Positions 38,255-48,998 of a stretch of DNA of 64,000 nt are shown one piece after another (the first letter of the stretch is position 1; the number at the start of each line of letters is the position of its first letter). Position numbers and translations under genes: made by a program. The notes below the pieces were generated by a model. The model did no database searches. It saw nothing but the letters and a program-made list of their open reading frames with translations, and was not told where the DNA came from. The DNA comes from an uncultured Flavobacteriales bacterium. Lineage in GTDB: Bacteria > Bacteroidota > Bacteroidia > Flavobacteriales > BACL11. The stretch is from the NCBI GenBank assembly GCA_913063045.1, contig CAJXYM010000006.1, positions 1-64,000 of the forward strand, written 5' to 3'.

Positions 38255-38482
38255 TTTTTGATTTTTATATGGTAATTTAGATATGACAGCTATATAAACA
38301 AATTTAGTAAAAGTGTTTTTTTAAAAAAACTTAAAATCATGTAAATATTTTAATATTCTTTAATTTAGAAGTGTTCTAAATATGACAGGATTGAAAATTT
38401 TATTACAATTGTGATTACTAAAAAAAACAATTTATGTGATATTTTTTAGTATTAATATCAGTAAAGATCTGTTTCTCTTTAT

Positions 38483-39175
38483 TTAGATAGATAAAATAGA
38501 GACTATCAGACCTAAAATGATTGTTATTATTTTAGGTCTTGTAAACTTATGACTATTGCTTGATTCAAATATAATTGTTGTTGATATATGAAGAAGTATT
38601 CCTATTACAATTGCCATAATCTGATTTTGAAATTCTAATATCCCATTAAAAAAATGACTTGTAATTAATCCTAAAGGTGCCATTAAAGCAAATATGAAGA
38701 GATAGAAGTAAGCTTTTGTTTTTGAAAATCCATTATCTAAGAAAATAGTTAGTAAAACAATTGAAACTGGTAGTTTGTGCATTACTATCGCAGTTAATAA
38801 ATTATTATGTGAATGATGTTCAAGATGGCCTGAAAGTGGGATTCCTTCAATAAATGCATGAATACATAAGCTAATAAGAATAGTTAATGGAATAGATTTT
38901 TTTTTATGATAATGACCATGCTCAATACCTTCAGAAAAGTATTCAAGAAGAATCTGAAAAATAAAGCCTAGTAATATAAAAACACCAATACTGTGACTTT
39001 TACTGTGTAAAAAAAGTTCAGGTAACAGATGTTGGGTAATTGTTCCGAGCAGGTAGGCTCCACTAAATGTTATAAGTAATGATAGATTGTTTTTTTTTGT
39101 TTTTTTAAAAATCTCGACAATAATTATTGCTAAAAACACTGAGGCAAATAAAATAGTTTGAGTAGTTATATTCAT
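38483..39175 (-). CDS. ZIP family metal transporter
   Basis: ISLCIHAFIEGIPLSGHLEHHSHNNLLTAIVMHKLPVSIVLLT; multiple TM segments. Confidence 0.87.
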   Translation of the reverse strand: MNITTQTILFASVFLAIIIVEIFKKTKKNNLSLLITFSGAYLLGTITQHLLPELFLHSKSHSIGVFILLGFIFQILLEYFSEGIEHGHYHKKKSIPLTILISLCIHAFIEGIPLSGHLEHHSHNNLLTAIVMHKLPVSIVLLTIFLDNGFSKTKAYFYLFIFALMAPLGLITSHFFNGILEFQNQIMAIVIGILLHISTTIIFESSNSHKFTRPKIITIILGLIVSILSI

Positions 39176-39891
39176 TTTTGAACAATTAGTATTAAACGAT
39201 CTGAAGTTAAAGCGTCAAATTTTTCAAGATTATAGTTTCCAAAGACTTGAAGGATTTTCATCTCATTTTCTTCAAATAATTCAGTAAAGTTATATAAGTC
39301 TAAAGCATGAACTTTTTCTTGAAAATTATAAGTTTTTCCATTATCAATAATCTCAATATCTTTAATTATAAAATTATCAATAACAGATCTATTGATTCTG
39401 AAATTAATATTATTTATTTCTAAATGTTCTTTTTTTACAAGATTAGCTATTGTTTTTTTACTGTTGAGGAAATCGAAAATTAACAATCCATCCTTTTTTA
39501 GATTATTTCTAATTGCAAGAATAGTTTTTTGTTCATCTTTGATGTTTTTGAAGTAACCAAAAGATGTGAATAGGTTGGTAGCAATATCAAATGTGTTGTT
39601 TGAAAAAACCTTTCTCATGTCGTGAACGAAGAATTTTAAATTTTTATTTTCAAACTTTTTAGCATGAGAAATACTATTTTCTGATAAATCAATTCCCACA
39701 ACATTAAACCCTAAAGTATTTAGAAAATTAGCATGCCTGCCTTTACCGCAAGCAATATCGATGATTTTGTGATCTTTTAGCTTTAGTTTAGAGACTAGAT
39801 TTTCAATAAAATTCTTAGCTTCATTATGATTTCTGTTCTTATAAAGAATATGATAATACTCAGAATCAAACCAATTTTTATACCAGGTCAT
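39172..39891 (-). CDS. Class I SAM-dependent methyltransferase
   Basis: KIIDIACGKGRHANFLNTLGFNVVGIDLSENSI. Confidence 0.92.
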   Translation of the reverse strand: MTWYKNWFDSEYYHILYKNRNHNEAKNFIENLVSKLKLKDHKIIDIACGKGRHANFLNTLGFNVVGIDLSENSISHAKKFENKNLKFFVHDMRKVFSNNTFDIATNLFTSFGYFKNIKDEQKTILAIRNNLKKDGLLIFDFLNSKKTIANLVKKEHLEINNINFRINRSVIDNFIIKDIEIIDNGKTYNFQEKVHALDLYNFTELFEENEMKILQVFGNYNLEKFDALTSDRLILIVQK

Positions 39892-39893
39892 TA

Positions 39894-40634
39894 CTAGTTT
39901 CTTTGTCTTAGAGCTTCATAGCAAATTACTCCTGTAGCAACCGAAACATTTAAAGAAGATATTTTTCCATTTAATGGGATTTTTGTTTTTAAATCACACA
40001 TCTTTAAATATTCAGGAGAAACTCCATCTTCTTCAGAGCCAAGTATTATTGCAGTTGGTTTTGTGAAATCTGCTTGATAAATATTACTTTGTGTCTTTTC
40101 AGTACAAGCAATAATTTGAATTCCAGAATCTTTTAAAAACTGAATACTTAATCTTAAATTCCATGTCCTGCATATATTCATTTTATGAAGCGCCCCTGCT
40201 GATGTCTTAACAGCATCTGCATTTACAGCTGCGCTATTTTGCTCAGGAATTAATATGGTATCTGCCCCTACACATTCACAGGTTCTTGCAATTGCACCAA
40301 AGTTTCTAACATCTGTAATACGATCTAATATTATAATCAAAGGGTTTTTTCCTTCTTCAAAAATTTTTGGGACAACATCCTCAATATTATGGAAATCAAT
40401 AGGAGAGATAAATGCAAATACACCTTGATGATTTTTTCTAGTTAACCTATTAATCTTTTCAAGAGGGACATGCTTGTAATTGATTCTTCTTACTCTCACC
40501 AGCTTCCAGAGTTCCGCAAATAAATCATTGTGAAGTCCTTTCTGAATAAATAATTTGTCTATAGTTTTTCCTGATTTTATAGCTTCTATAATTGGTCTTA
40601 TTCCAAATATGAAATTCTTTTCTTCTATTTCCAT
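39894..40634 (-). CDS. rlmB: TrmH-family rRNA 2'-O-methyltransferase (RlmB-like)
   Basis: FGIRPIIEAIKSGK, LDRITDVRNFGAIARTCECVGAD, AIILGSEEDGVSPEYLKMCD, KIPLNGKISSLNVSVATGVICYEALRQR. Confidence 0.95.
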   Translation of the reverse strand: MEIEEKNFIFGIRPIIEAIKSGKTIDKLFIQKGLHNDLFAELWKLVRVRRINYKHVPLEKINRLTRKNHQGVFAFISPIDFHNIEDVVPKIFEEGKNPLIIILDRITDVRNFGAIARTCECVGADTILIPEQNSAAVNADAVKTSAGALHKMNICRTWNLRLSIQFLKDSGIQIIACTEKTQSNIYQADFTKPTAIILGSEEDGVSPEYLKMCDLKTKIPLNGKISSLNVSVATGVICYEALRQRN

Positions 40635-40637
40635 GTA

Positions 40638-41801
40638 TTAATCTTTAAACTCAATCTTAGTAGTTATTTCAGGTATTTCTCTCATTTCTATTTCTTTTTT
40701 TAGTTGCTCTGATTTTTCTTTCAAGTCTTTTGTAAGAATTTCTTTATTTCTTTTTTCCATAGGAGGATTAAGTTTATCTGCATTTTCAAATTGTATAACG
40801 CTTTCTAAGATTTCTCTTGGTAATTGTTTGGCTTTACTTAACGTGTCAAGAAACTCTTCTGCAAAAAACTGATCAATTTGAATTCTTCTTTTTGTAGTGT
40901 GAGCAAATTTACCAATGATTCTACAGATATTATCTCTCTCTTCAGGGCTAAGTTTATCAGCGAACTCATATTCCTCAATTTTTTTTAAGCTTAATATTAT
41001 TGGCTCTAAAGCATCCTTGGTAATTATATATACATTATAGTCACCAATGTTGTATGTAAACTGTTTTATTACACTTAAAGTATTAGAGGGTATGACTAAG
41101 AAAAGGTCATTCTTGACATTATCATGCTTGGCATATTTTTTAAGATTCTCTGTCTGTAATTTAATGTATTTAGGGAAATTAGTTAGATCATTATTAGCAG
41201 GACTTTTTGCGTCAAAAATTATTAACTGATCCATTATCTCTATTGAATTATCTGGCTTATTTCTGGGGTGAGGAAAGTCTTCTTGACTAATATAATTGAT
41301 AATATTATTTCTGCAAATTAATTTTAAATGACTTTCTACATCTTTTTCATGATTCCCCCAGGTTAATTTCATCTTTTCAAAATACTCTTCACTTTCTTTA
41401 ACTCTTTCGTCATTTAATCTTTCTTTTTCTTTTTCTAATGATTCTTGAAGAGTAACTGTAGCGTTAAGAGATTTTCTGATATTCTCATTTCTAACTTCTT
41501 CAGCTTTATTTAAAGAAATATTTGAGTTTTTAAGAGAGTTTCTCTCATTTTCAACATTTTTTAATCTTTCTTCAATTTGTGTTTTTTCTGATTTTACCTG
41601 CTCAAATGAAGTAGTTTTGGCATTTGCAATGTCAATTTTTTGTTGTTGTTGTTTTACTTCAGATTCTGTTGTAGCTAGTTTTATTTCTAATTCTGAAATT
41701 CTTGTTTTATCTTCTTCTGAATTATCCTCAACAACTGCTTGTTTCTTAAAATAAAGAGCTGCCAATCCGCTAATAATTATTAGATAAAATACATATTCCA
41801 T
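40638..41801 (-). CDS. rmuC: DNA recombination protein RmuC-like
   Basis: N-terminal TM plus long coiled coil; nuclease-like segment IEIMDQLIIFDAKSPANNDL. Confidence 0.8.
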   Translation of the reverse strand: MEYVFYLIIISGLAALYFKKQAVVEDNSEEDKTRISELEIKLATTESEVKQQQQKIDIANAKTTSFEQVKSEKTQIEERLKNVENERNSLKNSNISLNKAEEVRNENIRKSLNATVTLQESLEKEKERLNDERVKESEEYFEKMKLTWGNHEKDVESHLKLICRNNIINYISQEDFPHPRNKPDNSIEIMDQLIIFDAKSPANNDLTNFPKYIKLQTENLKKYAKHDNVKNDLFLVIPSNTLSVIKQFTYNIGDYNVYIITKDALEPIILSLKKIEEYEFADKLSPEERDNICRIIGKFAHTTKRRIQIDQFFAEEFLDTLSKAKQLPREILESVIQFENADKLNPPMEKRNKEILTKDLKEKSEQLKKEIEMREIPEITTKIEFKD

Positions 41802-41816
41802 TTGAAAAATTTTGAA

Positions 41817-42407
41817 TTATAAAATGAGGACCAAAGTACCAATTGCAACATCTTTATACAAATCAATTACATCTTTATTTTTTAATCTTATACATCCATG
41901 AGAAGCTGGTTGACCAATTAACCCTTCCTCAGAGGTGCCATGTATGTAAATATATCTTTTAAAAGAATCTATATTTTCTCCTTTATTAATTTCATCTTCT
42001 TCTCCTTGAAGCCAAAGAATTCTCGATGTTATATCATCAGTTTTACTTCTTGAACCATCTAAGTAAATAATTGATGTTTCGCCAGTGAAAACTCTAGCTA
42101 TCATTCTTCCATTTATTGGTGTTTTTTCGCCAATTTTTCGCGCTATTGTATGTAGGCCTAGAGGGGTCTTGTTACTTCCATTTTTATTGCCAATTCCATA
42201 TTCAGATGATGAAATGCTATAAGATTTTATTATAATATTCTTTTTAATCAAATATAGTTTTTGAGCATCTATTGAAACAAAAATAATTGTTTTGTTTTCT
42301 ATGTTAATGTTCAAATAATCGGTGATGGAAGATAAGATCAGTTCATCATTTGAGGTATACATAAAGCTTGAAATTAAAAGTAGTGTTGTGATTAGTGTTT
42401 TTACCAT
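41817..42407 (-). CDS. L,D-transpeptidase (YkuD) family protein
   Basis: TPLGLHTIARKIG...YIHGTSEEGLIGQPASHGCIRLKNKDVIDLY. Confidence 0.92.
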   Translation of the reverse strand: MVKTLITTLLLISSFMYTSNDELILSSITDYLNINIENKTIIFVSIDAQKLYLIKKNIIIKSYSISSSEYGIGNKNGSNKTPLGLHTIARKIGEKTPINGRMIARVFTGETSIIYLDGSRSKTDDITSRILWLQGEEDEINKGENIDSFKRYIYIHGTSEEGLIGQPASHGCIRLKNKDVIDLYKDVAIGTLVLIL

Positions 42408-43090
42408 TTTATCTGGTTATGATTTAAGTTTTTAAGTATGTAATTAACCTTTAAGAAATGCTTACATCCAAAAAAACCTCTGTATGCGGATAGAGGCGAT
42501 GGATGCGGAGCTTTTAATATATGATGTTTTTTTTCATTAATTAAAGATTGTTTATCAAGTGCATGTTTCCCCCAAAGCAAAAAGATAATATTACTTTTAT
42601 TATCTGATAAGGATTTAATAATAAAACTGGTAAGTTCTTCCCACCCCATATTTTGGTGAGATCCAGCCTTCTTTTCTCTTACTGTTAATACACTATTCAA
42701 AAGTAGAACGCCTTGCTGCGCCCAACTTTCTAACGAACTATCAAACTCATTTTTGTGTGGATAATTATCTGATAATTCTTTAAAAATATTTCTGAGAGAT
42801 GGTGGGATTTTCTCTCTGTCATTCACTGCAAAGCTCAGACCATTTGCTTGACCATTATTGTGATAAGGGTCTTGTCCAATAATTACAACTTTTGTTTCTG
42901 AAAATGATGTTAGGTTTAAAGCTCTAAAAATATTTTTTTTATTTGGATAAACTGTTGTAATCAAATCTTCTTTAGAAAGAAATTTATTTAATTTAAAGAT
43001 ATATTTTTTACTAAATTCTTTTTTTAAAAATTTAGACCAGTCATTATTTATTTTATTGATGTTAATTATCATAATAGATTTGAACATCAA
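42401..43090 (-). CDS. ung: Uracil-DNA glycosylase
   Basis: VVIIGQDPYHNNGQANGLSFAV, GVLLLNSVLTVREKKAGSHQNMGWE, FLLWGKHA, APHPSPLSAYRGFFGCKHF. Confidence 0.97.
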   Translation of the reverse strand: MMFKSIMIININKINNDWSKFLKKEFSKKYIFKLNKFLSKEDLITTVYPNKKNIFRALNLTSFSETKVVIIGQDPYHNNGQANGLSFAVNDREKIPPSLRNIFKELSDNYPHKNEFDSSLESWAQQGVLLLNSVLTVREKKAGSHQNMGWEELTSFIIKSLSDNKSNIIFLLWGKHALDKQSLINEKKHHILKAPHPSPLSAYRGFFGCKHFLKVNYILKNLNHNQIKW

Positions 43091-43158
43091 ATATATAGAA
43101 CTATCATAAGTTAGGTCTAATTATAAAAAACAAAAATGTATTTTTGCATAAAAAAAAC

Positions 43159-43281
43159 ATGAAAAATCTATTAATATTTGCAGCTTTTCTTTTTATTTTT
43201 TCTCTTTTAAGTTCATGTAATATGTACAAAGCTCCATGTGAGGGCGTCTCTAGTATTGAATCTCCAAAAATTAAAATATAA
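43159..43281 (+). CDS. Small (40 aa) putative lipoprotein, absent from the ORF track
   Basis: MKNLLIFAAFLFIFSLLSSCNMYKAPCEGVSSIESPKIKI: lipoprotein signal peptide with LSSC lipobox. Confidence 0.65.
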   Translation: MKNLLIFAAFLFIFSLLSSCNMYKAPCEGVSSIESPKIKI

Positions 43282-43287
43282 GTTCTC

Positions 43288-44223
43288 TTGTCAGTGATCG
43301 AAAAAGGAAATACACAAAAATGGTCTAGTGTTAGCATTAGACCAGTGAAAAATAGTGGTACTGATTTAGTTAAAGAGAAATCTCTCAAAATTAGAAAGCC
43401 TAAATGGTTGAAAGTAAAACTTCCAACTGGTCAGGCCTATAAAAGTGTAAGAGAGATTACTAAATCCAAAAATTTACATACAATCTGTGAAAGTGGTAAT
43501 TGCCCCAACATGGGGGAATGTTGGGGGGCAGGTACAGCTACATTTATGATTCTGGGAAATATTTGTACAAGATCTTGTGGTTTTTGTAATGTTATGACGG
43601 GTCGCCCATTGGAAGTTGATATTTTAGAGCCTCTTAAAGTAGCACGTTCTGTTAAATTAATGAAAGTAAAACATGCGGTTATAACATCAGTTGATAGAGA
43701 TGATTTGCGAGATGGAGGAGCAAGTATATGGGTTGAAACAATACATGCTATTAGAAAACTTAACCCTACAACTACAATGGAAACTTTAATTCCTGATTTT
43801 AAAGGTAAAGAAAAACATATTCAAAAAATAATTGAAGCCAAGCCAGAGGTTGTTTCTCATAATTTAGAAACTGTTCGAAGCTTGACAAAGCGAGTAAGGA
43901 TTCAGGCTAAATATGATACAAGTCTAAATACACTTCAAACTCTTTTCAAGGGAGGGATACGAACTAAGTCAGGAATTATGCTTGGTCTTGGTGAGAAAGA
44001 ATCTGAGGTAATAGAAGCCATGAAAGACTTAAGAAATGTTGGTGTAAAAATTCTAACGCTTGGGCAATATTTACAGCCTTCTAAAAAACATCTTCCAGTG
44101 GTTGAATTTATAACTCCAGAGCAATTTTCTTATCTAAAAGAAGTTGGTTTGTCATTAGGCTTTGAACATGTTGAAAGTAGTCCTCTTGTTAGATCCTCAT
44201 ATCACGCAGAAAAACATATTTAA
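43288..44223 (+). CDS. lipA: Lipoyl synthase (TTG start in the ORF track)
   Basis: [41 protein letters not shown]; radical-SAM CxxxCxxC and N-terminal Cys motif. Confidence 0.96.
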   Translation: MSVIEKGNTQKWSSVSIRPVKNSGTDLVKEKSLKIRKPKWLKVKLPTGQAYKSVREITKSKNLHTICESGNCPNMGECWGAGTATFMILGNICTRSCGFCNVMTGRPLEVDILEPLKVARSVKLMKVKHAVITSVDRDDLRDGGASIWVETIHAIRKLNPTTTMETLIPDFKGKEKHIQKIIEAKPEVVSHNLETVRSLTKRVRIQAKYDTSLNTLQTLFKGGIRTKSGIMLGLGEKESEVIEAMKDLRNVGVKILTLGQYLQPSKKHLPVVEFITPEQFSYLKEVGLSLGFEHVESSPLVRSSYHAEKHI

Positions 44224-44310
44224 ATATTATATAAACTTATTTTTTTTTAAGTTTAAAATAATAACAGAATTCTTATATTTGTTAACTTATAATGTATAAA
44301 AATATTTAAT

Positions 44311-46758
44311 ATGAATTCAAGATTTTTACCTACTATTTTCTTTTTCACTATACTGTCATTATTTATTACTGGTCCAGTAACACTTGTTGCTCAAGAGGTT
44401 TGTGGCACACATATTGGTTCACTTGAAGAGCAAATGAATAAATACCCTAGCTTTTATCAAGGATTAAATGAGAACAATATTAAATTAGAAGAACGAAATT
44501 CAAGATTAATTAAATCTCTTAATTCTAATAAGTCTAATACTGCTAAAAAAATAATTCCTGTTGTTGTACACGTTATTCATAATTTTGGAAATGAAAATGT
44601 AACAGATGCTCAGATTCATGAAGCTTTATCTCTTTTAAATAGAAATATAAATGGTCAAGATGATGATTTCTTATCCAGAACTCCAGATGTTTTTGCTGCT
44701 GTAGCTGGAAGTGCAAATATTGAATTTCGTTTAGCAACTATTGATCCTAATGGTAATCCATCATCTGGAATAAATAGAATAAGATCTGAACTAACTTCAG
44801 AGGCAGAACCAAGAGATTTAGTTAAGTCTGTTAGTTATTGGAACTCTTATCAATACCTTAATATCTGGGTAGTAAAAAAGTTTGTAGCTGAAGCTAACGG
44901 AGGTACATTGCTTGGATATGCTCAATTTCCTAATTCTGGTCAAATGTCTACTGATGGTGTTGCATTACTGGCAGGGCAATTTACTAGCTCTACATCTACT
45001 ACATTAACGCATGAAGTAGGGCATTGGCTTGGTTTACGTCATGTGTGGGGAGATGCGGTATGTGGAGATGATGGTGTTGCTGACACACCACCACAAAGAT
45101 ATTCTAATGGTTTTGGAGACAATCCAGGTCCATTACCTACAACAAATTCTTTTCCATATCATGTAGGTCTTCAAAATTTAGGATGTATTGCAGATTCTTT
45201 AAATTGGGCAGGTGAAATGTTTATGAATTATATGGATTATACCTCTGATGCTTATTGCACCATGTTTTCTAAAGGTCAAGTGGGAATCTTTAATGAAACA
45301 CTCGATGGCTTGGATGGAGAAATTGGTTACAGAGAATATATGTGGCAAGAAGAGAATCTAATTGCTACAGGAACATCTTATGGTGCTTTAGCTCCAACTT
45401 GCACAAGACAAGCAGATTTTTCTGAAGGCTTTAATAATTCTGCGATTTGCCTTGGTGAAGAGATGTGGTTGAAATCTAATAAATCAATGTTTGGTTCATC
45501 TATTACTTCTGTAACATGGGATCTTGGCGATGGAAATACTAGTAATGTAGAAAATAATTTATTAACAACATATTCAAGTGCTGGAACATATGATGTGTCA
45601 CTTACTATTGAATATGAAGAAGTAACAATGTCGCAGTCTGAAAATTTATCTGATCTAGACTTATCTTCAGCCTCATCATATGATTCTACAGTTACTGCTC
45701 ATATTATTCAAGGAACACAGTCAGAACTTCAAGCAATCAATGCTTCAAATATCTCATCAATATCTATTGATAGTTTAGGTGTTTTTTGGGGGTTACAGGA
45801 CTCTACATTCTACAGAGGCGAGATAGATAAAAAAGTTTATACTGCTTATTACACTAATAGCTGTATTTCTTCTAAGGTTAAATCAAATTTTATTACTGTT
45901 AATACCTTAACTGCTTCTAATACTTCTTCTTCTTATTCTTATATGTTTGATTCTGAGAGTGATTTAAATGATAAGTGGCGTGTGAAGACTTCTGAAGACG
46001 CAACAAATATATGGGCATTTAATACAGATGATGTTACTAGTTGGAAATGGTTCGCTGGTAATGATATTAATGACAATTCTTGTGTTATGATGTCTTCAAA
46101 AAATGGCAAATCAACTGTAAATGATGAATTAATTTCAGAAGCATATGATTTAAGTAATTTTACTAGCCCAGCAATAAGTTTTAAGTACACTGGGGCCTCG
46201 TACAATACTTTCCCTTCTAATGAAGTTAAAGTTTACTATTCAACAGATTGTGGAGAGAACTGGGCTAATCTAGGAGCTCTTTCTAATGTAGAAGTTTCAA
46301 GAGCCGGATTATATACAAATTCTTATACACCATCCTCTTTAGATTGGGCAGATACTGTAATGACAAAGTCAGGACTGAAAAACAATAACGTTAGATTTAA
46401 ATTTGAATATATTACAAATGGTCAGAGTAATAATTTTTATTTGGATAATATTATGATTGGAGAAGAATCTAGCCTATTACTAGAGCCTTCGAATTCTCTT
46501 CAAAGAATATCAGTTTTCCCAAACCCTACTGTGGATAATACTAACATAATTATAGAAAATGTTTTAGATAATAACTTAGATGTTAATATTGTTAATGTCT
46601 TAGGTAAAAAAGTTAAATCTTTATTTAGTGGAATAGTTTTAGATAATAGTCTTCAATTAAGTACTAATCTAACATATTTAGATAGAGGTATTTATTTCAT
46701 AAATGTTTATAGTGAGGGTGTTAACATTCTAACAGAAAAAGTAATTCTTAATAAATAG
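44311..46758 (+). CDS. Secreted M43-type (pappalysin/cytophagalysin-like) zinc metalloprotease with PKD-like domain and T9SS C-terminal signal
   Basis: TTLTHEVGHWLGLRHVWGD, FMNYMDYTSDAYCTMFSKGQ; VTWDLGDGNTSN...YSSAGTYDVSLTI; C-terminal VFPNPTVDNTNI...YLDRGIYFINVYSEG. Confidence 0.92.
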   Translation: MNSRFLPTIFFFTILSLFITGPVTLVAQEVCGTHIGSLEEQMNKYPSFYQGLNENNIKLEERNSRLIKSLNSNKSNTAKKIIPVVVHVIHNFGNENVTDAQIHEALSLLNRNINGQDDDFLSRTPDVFAAVAGSANIEFRLATIDPNGNPSSGINRIRSELTSEAEPRDLVKSVSYWNSYQYLNIWVVKKFVAEANGGTLLGYAQFPNSGQMSTDGVALLAGQFTSSTSTTLTHEVGHWLGLRHVWGDAVCGDDGVADTPPQRYSNGFGDNPGPLPTTNSFPYHVGLQNLGCIADSLNWAGEMFMNYMDYTSDAYCTMFSKGQVGIFNETLDGLDGEIGYREYMWQEENLIATGTSYGALAPTCTRQADFSEGFNNSAICLGEEMWLKSNKSMFGSSITSVTWDLGDGNTSNVENNLLTTYSSAGTYDVSLTIEYEEVTMSQSENLSDLDLSSASSYDSTVTAHIIQGTQSELQAINASNISSISIDSLGVFWGLQDSTFYRGEIDKKVYTAYYTNSCISSKVKSNFITVNTLTASNTSSSYSYMFDSESDLNDKWRVKTSEDATNIWAFNTDDVTSWKWFAGNDINDNSCVMMSSKNGKSTVNDELISEAYDLSNFTSPAISFKYTGASYNTFPSNEVKVYYSTDCGENWANLGALSNVEVSRAGLYTNSYTPSSLDWADTVMTKSGLKNNNVRFKFEYITNGQSNNFYLDNIMIGEESSLLLEPSNSLQRISVFPNPTVDNTNIIIENVLDNNLDVNIVNVLGKKVKSLFSGIVLDNSLQLSTNLTYLDRGIYFINVYSEGVNILTEKVILNK

Positions 46759-46778
46759 GGATCTACTTAATATTAAAT

Positions 46779-46813
46779 AAAAAAAGGAGCGAAAATTTTC
46801 GCTCCTTTTTTTA
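46779..46813. terminator. Bidirectional intrinsic terminator between convergent genes
   Basis: AAAAAAAGGAGCGAAAATTTTCGCTCCTTTTTTT. Confidence 0.85.
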
Positions 46814-47551
46814 TTTAAAAGTTTTAAGTTTTAATGATTTTTGATAAAGAACAGCGTATGTATTATAGTTGATCCAATCTCCTAAGTTGACATATTTGTA
46901 CTCACTATCAATATCTATTTCTAAGGGGCTATGGGTATGTCCAAAAATATAATAATCTACTTTATTAAGTTTTTGTTGTTGTTTGCTATAATTAATAAGT
47001 TGATTATTTTTGAGTTTATTTATGTTTTGATTATTTTGACTTTTACTACTGCTTAACGACCATTTTTGTCCAATTAATAATCCTAAATTTGGATGTATCC
47101 TAGAAAATAACCAATTACAAACTTTTGATTTAAAAATATTTTTTAATATTTTGTATTTATTGTCTCCATTTCCTAAGCCATCTCCATGACCAATAAATAA
47201 CTTAACCCCACTAATACTTACTATACATTCTTTTTTTATGACAGATATTCCAAGTTCTTTCTGAAAGTAATCGCTAACCCACATATCATGATTGCCAGTG
47301 AAAAATATAATATCAATACCTTTATCAGTTAATTCAGCAATTTTTCCAAATAACCGAACAAACCCTTTTGGAACTACCTTCTTGTATTCAAACCAAAAAT
47401 CAAATATATCCCCCATAAGATAAATAGATTTAGCATCTTTTTCTATAGTATTTAACCATCGAATTATCTTTTTCTCTCTATTTAGACTAGCTTGAAAATT
47501 TGGTGATCCTAGATGAAAGTCTGAAGCAAAGTAAATTTTATCTTTTATCAT
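46811..47551 (-). CDS. lpxH: UDP-2,3-diacylglucosamine diphosphatase (LpxH-like metallophosphoesterase)
   Basis: YFASDFHLGSPN, YLMGDIFDFWFEYK, FFTGNHDMWVSDYF, LFIGHGDGLG, YYIFGHTHSPLEI. Confidence 0.9.
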   Translation of the reverse strand: MIKDKIYFASDFHLGSPNFQASLNREKKIIRWLNTIEKDAKSIYLMGDIFDFWFEYKKVVPKGFVRLFGKIAELTDKGIDIIFFTGNHDMWVSDYFQKELGISVIKKECIVSISGVKLFIGHGDGLGNGDNKYKILKNIFKSKVCNWLFSRIHPNLGLLIGQKWSLSSSKSQNNQNINKLKNNQLINYSKQQQKLNKVDYYIFGHTHSPLEIDIDSEYKYVNLGDWINYNTYAVLYQKSLKLKTFK

Positions 47552-48996
47552 ATTTCTAGCTGATCTCTTAGTAAAATATTTGTAATCTTTGGATCTGCCT
47601 TTCCTTTAGATAGTTTCATCACTTCACCCATAAACATGCCTATAAGACCTTTCTTACCATTTCTATACTCCTCAACTTTTTGAGGAAATTTTGCCAATAC
47701 GTCTTTAATTAATTCTTTTAAAACTTTATCGTCACTTTCTTGAATCCAATTATTCTCAATAGCAATCATTTCTGCAGTTTGATTTGAATTCAATAAAATT
47801 GGAAATATTTTTGATGTCGCCACTGAATTGCTGATTTTCTTGTCATCTATTAATCTGATTAAATCAGATATTTCTACTGGCTTTATATTTAACTCAGTAA
47901 TATTTAGTGCTTTTTCATTAAGGTGTGACTTTATTACTCCGTTAATGAAATTTGCTGCAGCCTTGTAGTTATTAGTTAATTTACATAGCTGATTAAAATA
48001 TGATGCAATATTTTTGTCTTCTATAATTAATGAAGCGTCATAATCAGATAATTTATATTGTTCTGTATATGTTACAAAAAGCTCTTTTGGAAGTAAAGGC
48101 ATATTTTCTTTTACCTTACTAATATACTCCGTTGTTATTTCTATTGGTTGTAAATCTGGCTCAGGAAAATATCTGTAATCATTCGCTTCTTCTTTATGTC
48201 TTTGAGATAAAGTTACTCCTTTACTCGCGTCAAAACCTCTTGTTTCATGAACAATACTACCACCTTTTTCAATTATATCTATTTGACGTTTTATTTCAAA
48301 ATCTATCGCATTTCTAACATTTCTAGAGGAATTCATATTTTTTACTTCCACTTTAGTTCCAAATGTTTTAGCTCCTTTAATCATGACAGATATATTAGCA
48401 TCACACCTTAAACTTCCTTCTTCCATATTACCATCACAAATACCCAAGTGTCTCACTAGTTTCCTTACCTCCATAATATAATCAAATGCTTCTTCTCCAC
48501 TTTTTATTTCTGGTTCTGAAACAATCTCTAATAGAGGAACCCCAGCTCTATTAAGGTCAATGAGAGTATTAAAAGGATCAAGATCATGAATGCTTTTTCC
48601 AGCATCTTCCTCCATATGAATTCTTGTGATATTTATTTTTCTAGTTTTATTTTTCTTACACGGAATTTCTATAAACCCACCATTACAAATTGGGGTGTCA
48701 TCTTGAGTGATTTGATATCCTTTAGGAAGGTCAGCATAGAAATAGTTTTTTCTAGCATATCTATTTACTTTTCTAATTTCTGCGCCCACTGCAATGCCTA
48801 GCTTTACTGCATACTCAATAACTTTTTTATTACTAACAGGAAGTGTTCCTGGGTGGCCTAAGGTTATTGCAGATGTTTTTGTGTTAGGAATTGCTCCATA
48901 AATATTTTCATCACTAGAGTAGGCTTTGGTGTTTGTAAGTAATTGAGCATGAACTTCAAGGCCTATTACTGCTTCATATTTATTATTATTCTCCAT
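47548..48996 (-). CDS. gatB: Asp-tRNA(Asn)/Glu-tRNA(Gln) amidotransferase subunit B
   Basis: YEAVIGLEVHAQLLTNTKAYSSD, LGHPGTLPVSNKK, KNYFYADLPKGYQITQ, CDANISV. Confidence 0.97.
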   Translation of the reverse strand: MENNNKYEAVIGLEVHAQLLTNTKAYSSDENIYGAIPNTKTSAITLGHPGTLPVSNKKVIEYAVKLGIAVGAEIRKVNRYARKNYFYADLPKGYQITQDDTPICNGGFIEIPCKKNKTRKINITRIHMEEDAGKSIHDLDPFNTLIDLNRAGVPLLEIVSEPEIKSGEEAFDYIMEVRKLVRHLGICDGNMEEGSLRCDANISVMIKGAKTFGTKVEVKNMNSSRNVRNAIDFEIKRQIDIIEKGGSIVHETRGFDASKGVTLSQRHKEEANDYRYFPEPDLQPIEITTEYISKVKENMPLLPKELFVTYTEQYKLSDYDASLIIEDKNIASYFNQLCKLTNNYKAAANFINGVIKSHLNEKALNITELNIKPVEISDLIRLIDDKKISNSVATSKIFPILLNSNQTAEMIAIENNWIQESDDKVLKELIKDVLAKFPQKVEEYRNGKKGLIGMFMGEVMKLSKGKADPKITNILLRDQLEI

Positions 48997-48998
48997 AT

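Noticed and set aside
38385-38420. Palindrome-like ATTACAATTGTGATTA upstream of katG as a PerR/OxyR site
   Set aside because: Poor match to known operators, and about 150 nt from the start codon; not supportable by eye.
43104-43388. 94-aa - strand ORF
   Set aside because: Overlaps the lipA start and the small lipoprotein; no motif, better explained by the + strand genes.
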